Below are positions 1-5,077 of a DNA stretch of 10,219 bases, one piece after another (positions within the stretch are counted from its first letter, which is position 1; the number at the start of each line of letters is the position of its first letter). The notes under the pieces are model-generated. The model did not search any database and was not told the origin of the DNA. It worked only from the letters and a program-made list of their open reading frames with translations. This DNA is from an uncultured Opitutia bacterium (GTDB taxonomy: Bacteria; Verrucomicrobiota; Verrucomicrobiia; Opitutales; UBA953). Both the position numbers and the translations under genes were made by a program. The stretch is taken from the NCBI GenBank assembly GCA_903921665.1, contig CAIXQT010000144.1:1-10219 (forward strand). The letters run 5' to 3'.

Positions 1-1148
1 CGTTCCAGCTTCACGCCGGCCAGCTCGGAGAAGGTCAGCAGCCAATCTTCGAAGCCCGAGATGCGGTTCGAGCGCGTGCCGGCCTTGATGCCGGCCGGCC
101 AGCGGACCACGGTCGGCTCGCGAATGCCGCCCTCATGGAGCGATCCTTTAAGGCCCTTCAGGCCGCCGGCGGAATTGAAGTATTTCGTGTCGACGCCGCC
201 GGCGTCGTGCGTGGCGCCATTGTCGCCGGAGAAGACGATGATCGTGTTATCGGCGACGCCCGCTTTCTCAAGCGCGGCGAGGATGCGGCCGACTTCTTTG
301 TCGAGGCGCGAGATCATCGCGGCGTAGGTCGTGCGCGGGGTGCGGTTAGGGACGTAGCCGCCTTTCTTCGGCACGTAAGGCGCGTCTTCGACGATCGCGC
401 CCTCATACTGCTTCAGTTCTTCGGCCGGCACTTGGAGGGCGACGTGGGGCAGGGGCGAGGCGTAGTAGAGGAAGAACGGCTTGGCCTTGTTGGCGGCGAT
501 GAAGGCTTCCGCACCGACGATGGTGCGGTCGCTCGAGAAGTCCTTGCCGATATAAGGCGCGAAGGCCTGCGGATCCTTCGGGTCGGCCTCGGCCGGGAAG
601 TTGGCGTGGCCAGGCGTGCCGTTCGGTCCGTTGTCGAGCGAGACCTTCACGCCGTCATCCTGGATATAGGGAGGATAGTGGCTATGGGCGACCCACTGGC
701 TGGTGACGCCGAGGAAGCGATCGAAACCTTGCTTGAGCGGACTGCCGGTGGACTCGAAGCTGCCCATGCCCCATTTACCGAAGGCGCCGGTCGCATAGCC
801 GGCGGACTTCAGCGTGGCCGGGAGCGTCGTGATGCCGGCCGGAAGCGGGAACTGTTCCTGATTGCCGACGTCGATGTTATCGCGGGTCGTGGCACGTCCG
901 GGATTTCGTCCGGTCATGAGCACGACGCGGGAAGGGGAGCAGACCGCGTTGCCGGAGTAGTGTCGGGTCAGGATCATGCCTTCGCGGGCGAGGCGGTCGA
1001 CATGCGGGGTGCGGATGATTTTCTGGCCGTTGTAGCCGACTTCGCCGTAGCCGAGGTCGTCGGCCAGGATGAAGACGAAGTTCGGACGAGACTCCGCGAA
1101 GAGGCTCGTGCAGAACAGGGAAAGGAGGAGCAGGGGGGTGCGGCTCAT
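1..1148 (-). CDS. Secreted type I (formylglycine) sulfatase, C-terminus cut by window edge
   Basis: The minus-strand reading frame is open from an ATG at 1148 to the window edge, giving 382 complete codons; the C-terminal end is missing. Residues 1-18 form a Sec signal peptide, with likely cleavage after LFA. The sulfatase core is clear: metal-binding Asp pair in ILADDLGYG (D30, D31); signature CSPSR at 70-74, where C70 would be oxidised to formylglycine; K125 in GKWGMG; H235 in LPHVALQVP; D309 and N310 in SGDNGA; and K334 in KGSLHEGGIREP. Family knowledge: such enzymes hydrolyse sulfate esters, often on polysaccharides, in the periplasm or outside the cell, and need a formylglycine-generating enzyme that is not in this window. 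The substrate cannot be read from sequence. The GKWG form, with Gly where many sulfatases have His, marks a subtype. It is transcribed divergently from the tRNA gene, and no Shine-Dalgarno is visible before the start. Confidence 0.95.
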   Translation of the reverse strand, partial: MSRTPLLLLSLFCTSLFAESRPNFVFILADDLGYGEVGYNGQKIIRTPHVDRLAREGMILTRHYSGNAVCSPSRVVLMTGRNPGRATTRDNIDVGNQEQFPLPAGITTLPATLKSAGYATGAFGKWGMGSFESTGSPLKQGFDRFLGVTSQWVAHSHYPPYIQDDGVKVSLDNGPNGTPGHANFPAEADPKDPQAFAPYIGKDFSSDRTIVGAEAFIAANKAKPFFLYYASPLPHVALQVPAEELKQYEGAIVEDAPYVPKKGGYVPNRTPRTTYAAMISRLDKEVGRILAALEKAGVADNTIIVFSGDNGATHDAGGVDTKYFNSAGGLKGLKGSLHEGGIREPTVVRWPAGIKAGTRSNRISGFEDWLLTFSELAGVKLE

Positions 1149-1153
1149 ACGGA

Positions 1154-1183
1154 ATTATTAGGGTTAGCCCTTGGAACTGTCGA
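1154..1183 (-). promoter_or_regulatory. Candidate sigma70-type promoter of the sulfatase, possibly leaderless
   Basis: On the minus strand, TCGACA (1178-1183) matches the -35 consensus at 5 of 6 positions. It is followed by an 18-base spacer and AATAAT (1154-1159), which matches the -10 consensus at 5 of 6. Only five bases (TCCGT) separate the -10 box from the sulfatase ATG, so transcription would start at or within a base or two of the start codon. That arrangement would give a leaderless mRNA and agrees with the absence of a Shine-Dalgarno. This is motif reading only. Confidence 0.4.
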
Positions 1184-1209
1184 GAAACCATGGGGCTGCC
1201 TTTGTCGGA

Positions 1210-1238
1210 TTGACATCCCCGCCGGGCTGGGGCTTAAC
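1210..1238 (+). promoter_or_regulatory. Candidate sigma70 promoter of tRNA-Pro
   Basis: A perfect -35 hexamer TTGACA lies at 1210-1215. After a 17-base spacer comes CTTAAC (1233-1238), a weak -10 match (3 of 6, but keeping the central TAA). The predicted start near 1245 would leave a leader of about ten bases before the tRNA 5' end at 1255, a normal length for RNase P processing. The -35 is convincing and the -10 is not. Confidence 0.45.
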
Positions 1239-1254
1239 CCAATCTTTCCTCTCT

Positions 1255-1331
<77 letters not shown>

Positions 1332-1335
1332 GAGG

Positions 1336-1370
1336 AAAACGAAGCAAGGCCCCCTTAGGGGGGGCGTTTT
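1336..1370 (+). terminator. Bidirectional intrinsic terminator between tRNA-Pro and the hydrolase gene
   Basis: A six-pair all-GC hairpin (GCCCCC at 1349-1354 with the G-run and C ending at 1365) has a five-base loop and is followed by GTTTT and AT-rich sequence on the plus strand. It is flanked by complementary AAAACG (1336-1341) and CGTTTT (1365-1370). Read on the minus strand the same hairpin is followed by CTTGCTTCGTTTTCC. It can therefore end both the tRNA transcript and the oncoming hydrolase transcript, whose stop codon is at 1383. Confidence 0.65.
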
Positions 1371-1382
1371 AGCTATTTATGC

Positions 1383-2429
1383 CTATTTGGAGACCTCGGC
1401 CGCGGCGCCGGCTTGGCCGGCTTTCTGGCCGAGGCTGAAGTCCGCCGCATGGCCTTTGCGCTGACGGGAGAGCCAGAGCACGCCCGCCGAGGATTCGGAT
1501 TCGTGGCCGCCTTCGAACACCGTCACGCGGACGTTGCCGGAACTGCGGCGGAAGAGGGTGATCTTTTCTCGCTCGGGGTCGTTTTGCGTCTCGGCGCTGA
1601 GCTTGGCGGGAATCTTCTGCTCGCGGACCATGAAATCGATTTCTTCGGCCGAGACCTGCTTATCCGGTGCCGCCAGCACGTTGAAGGCGCGGAGCGAATG
1701 GCTGACGGGAACGGAACCGGTGTGGCCGTCGTGGATGCCGGTATTGATGTCGAGCGGCACGCCCTTGGCGGCGGCGAGATGGAAGAGGGGCGAACGATGA
1801 CGGTATTCGGCTTCGGTCATCGGTCCGGGTGCGCCGCCACAGGACTGCTCGATCATCTTGGCATAGTTGTTTTTGCGGGCCGAGCTCTCGGCGTGCCAGG
1901 CGGCGAGGTCGGAGATGGGCACCCAGGCGCTCACGCCGGCCCAGAGGTCGGGCGCGCGGGCGGCCATGACGAGGGACATGTGGCCGCCGCCGGAACCGCC
2001 GATAAGGTAGATGCGGGTCGGGTCGATCCGCGCGTCGCGACGGGCGTAGGCCACGGCGTCGAGGATGTCCTGCGAGGCGAGGTCGGAGGCGCAGGCCTCG
2101 GGGCGGCTGTTCGGACCGCGGAAATCAGGGGCGACGAGCACCCAGCCTAGCTTCTTCGCCTGGGCGATCCAGGGCGGCCCCTGTTCGAAGCCGCCGCTCC
2201 AAGAGTGGAGAAACACGACCAGCGGGACGCTTGGGCCGGCGACGTCGTGCGCCGCGGACGCCGGCCGCCAGTAAATCACCTTCTGCAGGGTGCCGTCCTT
2301 CGAACTCGGGATGTCGATCGCTAGTTTCATCGCCGCAGCCTTGGTCTCGGCGGCGGAAGGGCGCTTGGCCGGCGCCTTAGGTTCGGCGGCGAAGGCGACG
2401 GTGGTCAGCAGCAGAGCGAGAAGCCTCAC
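1383..2429 (-). CDS. Secreted alpha/beta hydrolase (prolyl oligopeptidase/esterase-like)
   Basis: This is a 348-residue serine hydrolase with a signal peptide (about residues 1-15, cleavage near AFA/AEP) and a Lys/Pro/Ala-rich linker (about 16-33). The alpha/beta hydrolase core follows, with FLHSWSGG near 73-80 (oxyanion-hole strand) and the nucleophile elbow GGSGGGH at 144-150 (Ser146). The likely catalytic His is H309 in EGGHE, and the acid is one of D227 or D234 in the segment DINTGIHDGH. The pattern resembles the S9 peptidase/dienelactone-hydrolase group, but peptidase versus esterase activity cannot be decided. The start is GTG, chosen because it overlaps the upstream gene's TGA (GTGA, 2426-2429), a typical coupled arrangement, and because the signal peptide begins there. 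It is the last gene of its transcription unit and is followed by a GC-rich terminator hairpin. Confidence 0.88.
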   Translation of the reverse strand: MRLLALLLTTVAFAAEPKAPAKRPSAAETKAAAMKLAIDIPSSKDGTLQKVIYWRPASAAHDVAGPSVPLVVFLHSWSGGFEQGPPWIAQAKKLGWVLVAPDFRGPNSRPEACASDLASQDILDAVAYARRDARIDPTRIYLIGGSGGGHMSLVMAARAPDLWAGVSAWVPISDLAAWHAESSARKNNYAKMIEQSCGGAPGPMTEAEYRHRSPLFHLAAAKGVPLDINTGIHDGHTGSVPVSHSLRAFNVLAAPDKQVSAEEIDFMVREQKIPAKLSAETQNDPEREKITLFRRSSGNVRVTVFEGGHESESSAGVLWLSRQRKGHAADFSLGQKAGQAGAAAEVSK

Positions 2430-3442
2430 TTCAGTTCAGGGCGCAGGTAGGCCTTGATGTAGTCGTTCGGGTTGGCGTGGACGACGTTCGGGGCGCCCGG
2501 GTAGACGAGTTCGCAGGGAGCCTTGATCTCGTCACAGTGCTCCTTCAGTTTCACGCCGAAGTTCGCCGTGTGCGTGGGGTCTTTCTCGTCCTGGCCAAGG
2601 TTAGGCTTTGAGCCGAAGAAGAGTCCGACGGGAGGGTCGTCACGGCTGACGAGTTCGTAAGGCGAGTATTCCTTGATCCACGGCATGATCTTCTCGCGGG
2701 CGTCGAAGAAGGCCTGGAAGGAGGAGGTCTTCTTCTTGCTGTCGCCGACGATGCCGAACGCGTGGGCGCCGTAGGTGCTGTTCGGCGTCCATTCGCGCAT
2801 CTGCTTCGGGTCGAGTGTCGTCTGCGGCACCTGGACGGCGGCGCAGGTCAGGCGGGTGGATTCGCGGGCGATCGGGTCTTCGCTCTTCGGGTCCGCCAGG
2901 TCGTCGTGGAACGCGAGCCAGAGGCTGGTGCAGGCGCCGGCGGAGCCGCCGGCCGCGCCGACCTTGGTCTTGTCGAGATTCCACTCCTTGGCCTTGCTGC
3001 GTACGAATTGCAGCGCGCGGGCGCAATCGAGCATCGGTCCTTTCACTGGAGGCACGACGCCGTCCGCGGTGGCGTCCTTAATGTAACGGTATTCGACCGA
3101 GACCACGGAGATGCCAGCCGCGAGGGATTCCTTCAGCATGCCGTTGACCGAAGAACGGTCACCGTTGGTCCAGCCTCCGCCATGGATGTAGAACAGGAGC
3201 GGTGTCGGCTTATCGGACTTCGCGCGCCAGAAGTATAGCACCTGCATGCGGTGCGGACCATAGGCGACGTTCTCGTCTGGCTTGATCAGCAAGGGCGACT
3301 TGAGGCGTTCGGGGTTGCCGTCGTTCTGGAAGCGGGCCGGGGCCTTGGAGGCTTCGGCCTTGGGCTTGGCCGGAGCGTCGGCCGCAAAGAGGGAAGCGGC
3401 GCCGAGGGACAGGGCGACGACGTAAGCGAGCAGGGGGTTCAT
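2426..3442 (-). CDS. Secreted alpha/beta hydrolase, HGGGW (hormone-sensitive-lipase/esterase-like) type
   Basis: This is a 338-residue protein. Residues 1-20 form a signal peptide (cleavage near LFA/ADAP), followed by a Lys/Ala/Pro-rich linker to about residue 37. The oxyanion motif HGGGW lies at 87-91 and the nucleophile motif GGSAG at 165-169 (Ser167). D140 in LDCARALQFVR is a conserved structural position in this family. The C-terminal half contains SKPNLGQDEKDPTH and H322 near VVHANP, from which the acid and His would come; assignment is tentative. Family knowledge: carboxylesterases and carbohydrate acetyl esterases of polysaccharide-degrading bacteria have this fold. The gene overlaps the next hydrolase by 4 bp and sits 46 bp downstream of the DUF4440 gene. 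The ATG lacks a Shine-Dalgarno; an ATG 8 bases upstream is out of frame. Confidence 0.88.
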   Translation of the reverse strand: MNPLLAYVVALSLGAASLFAADAPAKPKAEASKAPARFQNDGNPERLKSPLLIKPDENVAYGPHRMQVLYFWRAKSDKPTPLLFYIHGGGWTNGDRSSVNGMLKESLAAGISVVSVEYRYIKDATADGVVPPVKGPMLDCARALQFVRSKAKEWNLDKTKVGAAGGSAGACTSLWLAFHDDLADPKSEDPIARESTRLTCAAVQVPQTTLDPKQMREWTPNSTYGAHAFGIVGDSKKKTSSFQAFFDAREKIMPWIKEYSPYELVSRDDPPVGLFFGSKPNLGQDEKDPTHTANFGVKLKEHCDEIKAPCELVYPGAPNVVHANPNDYIKAYLRPELK

Positions 3443-3488
3443 GCTGCCATTGAGACAGCCTAAACCCCCTACAGTTGCGAGGAAAACC

Positions 3489-3932
3489 TTACTTCGCCGG
3501 GGTCGCTGGCGGGATCTTGCAGGACTGCCAGGCGAGGAACTTCCAGACGCCTTTTTCCAGGCGCCAGACGGCGAGGAAACTGATGGTGCTCTCGGCGGCG
3601 TTGCCCTTCACGACGGCTTTCACGTCGAAGCGGCCGGCCATCAAGGCGATGCCCGGGGTGGGGAAGGTGAACGTGCGCTGCTGATAGGCGTATTTCGAAT
3701 AGTTAGCAGAGCCATCGGTCAGGGAGTCGATCAAGGCCGCCTTGGTGTCGACCTGTCCGTTGGAGTGGGCGTAGCGCAGGTCCGGCGAAAGCACGGCATC
3801 GAGCTTCTCGCGGGTCGGAGCCAGCATGGCCGCCACACGCGCGTCGTCGGCCGCGGTCACTCGGGCAAGTTCGGGGTTTTCAGCAGCCGAACAGGTTACG
3901 GCGGCGAGGAAGGCGATGAGGAGGGAGCGCAT
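3489..3932 (-). CDS. Secreted DUF4440/SnoaL-like (NTF2 fold) protein
   Basis: This is a 147-residue protein with a signal peptide (residues 1 to about 17, cleavage near CSA/AEN). The rest reads as a DUF4440-type NTF2-like domain: an N-terminal helix with DDARVAAMLAPTREKLDAVL, then LSPDLRYAHSNGQVDTKAALIDSL, then paired strands ending in a VWRLEKGVWKFLAWQSC segment. The family's conical alpha+beta barrel binds small ligands or acts as a small enzyme; most members have no assigned activity, and none can be given here. C15 sits in the signal region, but AVTC is a poor lipobox, so a lipoprotein is unlikely. The gene is 46 bp upstream of the hydrolase pair and probably co-transcribed with it. There is no Shine-Dalgarno before the ATG; the upstream bases include ACCTCC, resembling the anti-Shine-Dalgarno itself. 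Confidence 0.82.
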   Translation of the reverse strand: MRSLLIAFLAAVTCSAAENPELARVTAADDARVAAMLAPTREKLDAVLSPDLRYAHSNGQVDTKAALIDSLTDGSANYSKYAYQQRTFTFPTPGIALMAGRFDVKAVVKGNAAESTISFLAVWRLEKGVWKFLAWQSCKIPPATPAK

Positions 3933-3947
3933 GGGAAGAGTGGAGGT

Positions 3948-4047
3948 CAGATGATGGAGGGCAGATGACAGAGGGAAAAGCAGATGATCGCCGAGATAGG
4001 GTGTAATTCGATTTCCCCGTCATCTGTCATCGGCCATCTGCCATCTT
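3948..4047. repeat. CAGATGA inverted-repeat region between methyltransferase and DUF4440 genes
   Basis: CAGATGA occurs three times in direct orientation (3948-3954, 3962-3968, 3981-3987) and then inverted as TCATCTG (4020-4026), CCATCTG (4034-4040) and the degenerate CCATCTT (4041-4047). The 14-base spacing of the first two copies is mirrored exactly by the two inverted copies. This gives two 22-base arms (3948-3969 and 4019-4040) identical at 17 of 22 positions around a 49-base spacer; a further GGGAAA/TTTCCC match lies just inside. The right arm extends into the methyltransferase gene and contains its stop codon at 4027-4029. No T-run follows, so it is not a normal intrinsic terminator. It looks like an extragenic repeat unit, but its class is unknown. 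Confidence 0.7.
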
Positions 4048-5076
4048 CACGGCAGTGACAATGCTCCGATCGCACGCCGTGTCCTGATGTCGGATGTCGG
4101 TGAAGCCGGCTTCGGTCAGGAGTTCTCGCATCTCGCCGGTGCCGTAGCAACGGCCTTCGGTGACGCTCATGAGCAGGGCGGAGTAGGCGGCCACCGGAGC
4201 CGGGCCGGTCTTGTCGTCGTTCAGGTGGGCGTCGTGCACGATGAGCAGGCCGCCCTTTGGCAGTGCCTTGGCCGAGGCGGCGAGGAGGAAGCGGACCTTA
4301 TCCGTGTCCCAGTCGTGGAGGACGTTGGAGAACAGGTGGACATCGTAGCCCGCGGGCAGGGCATCGGTGAACATATCACCCGCCTTGACGTCGACGCGGT
4401 CCTGGAAGCCGCGCTTGGCGATCATCTTTCGGGTGATGCCGTCGACCGGGGCGCGTTCGAAGACCGTCGCGGTGAGCTTGGGGTGGTTGGCGACCAGCGC
4501 GCAGGCGTAGATGCCGGAACCGCCGGCGATGTCGAGGAGACGGGTGCGTGCGCCAATCGGCGAGGCCTTGGCCATGGCGGGTCCGAGCGTGAAGCCACGC
4601 GAATCCATGGCCGCGGTGAAGCTGGTGGCGAAGGCGTCGGTCAGCATGGCTTCGCTCCAAGGCTTCTCGTCCTTGTAGCTGCCCCAATTGGCGGGCTTGT
4701 CGGTCTTCAGGATCACGATGAAATCCTTCACCACCGGACGGTCCTTGAGTGAGGCGTAGTAGGCGCCCAGGAAGATCGGCGACGTGCTGACGAGGTGTTC
4801 CTGTCCGAGTTCGGTCACGGAATAGACGCCGTCATTGAGCGCAAGGAATCCATTGGCGGCGAAGAGCGTGAGCATCACGTCGGTCGGTCGGCGATGCGTG
4901 CCGAGGTCGCGGCAGACCGTGGCGAGATCGGAAGGCTTGGCGGCGAGCTTGGTGAACAAGTCGAACTCGGTGATGGCGGCGGCGATCAGGTCGACGGCGT
5001 AGAGCCCGTCGCGAAAACGGTAGATCCCGAGAGGGTCAGTGGTGGGCGCGCGGGTGAGGTCGAGCGTGGAAGGCAT
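4027..5076 (-). CDS. SAM-dependent O-methyltransferase (plant-COMT/CrtF-like, class I)
   Basis: This is a 349-residue cytoplasmic protein without a signal peptide. Residues 1 to about 95 form the winged-helix dimerisation domain (AVDLIAAAITEFDLFTKLA, then ELGQEHLV). The Rossmann methyltransferase domain starts near 178: motif I LLDIAGGSG (180-188), acidic ribose-binding E207 in TVFERAPV, GDMF (233-236), LFSNVLHDWD (248-257) with H254 as the expected catalytic base, GGLLIVHDAHL (275-285), and TEGRCYGTGEM near 306-316. Family knowledge: these enzymes methylate hydroxyl groups of aromatic, polyketide or carotenoid substrates; the substrate here is unknown. The ATG follows the cytochrome gene's stop by one base (TAACATG), implying co-transcription and translational coupling. 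The last residues, MADGR, are encoded by an intergenic-type repeat, so the C-terminus appears to have been remodelled. Full length for the family. Confidence 0.92.
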   Translation of the reverse strand: MPSTLDLTRAPTTDPLGIYRFRDGLYAVDLIAAAITEFDLFTKLAAKPSDLATVCRDLGTHRRPTDVMLTLFAANGFLALNDGVYSVTELGQEHLVSTSPIFLGAYYASLKDRPVVKDFIVILKTDKPANWGSYKDEKPWSEAMLTDAFATSFTAAMDSRGFTLGPAMAKASPIGARTRLLDIAGGSGIYACALVANHPKLTATVFERAPVDGITRKMIAKRGFQDRVDVKAGDMFTDALPAGYDVHLFSNVLHDWDTDKVRFLLAASAKALPKGGLLIVHDAHLNDDKTGPAPVAAYSALLMSVTEGRCYGTGEMRELLTEAGFTDIRHQDTACDRSIVTAVKMADGR

Positions 5077-5077
5077 G

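Noticed and set aside
1413..2150. A 245-codon plus-strand frame antisense to the distal hydrolase
   Set aside because: It is codon-aligned with the sense gene and explained by the same codon avoidance. Its composition is rich in Gly, Val, Asp and Glu, as expected for a mirror frame.
3870..3932. A possible lipoprotein signal on the DUF4440 protein
   Set aside because: The Cys at residue 15 is preceded by AVT, which does not fit the lipobox, while a standard signal peptidase I site follows at CSA/AEN.
3947..4150. A 67-codon minus-strand frame across the repeat region
   Set aside because: It overlaps the methyltransferase gene in another frame, and its C-terminal part is translated CAGATGA repeat, so it has no independent support.
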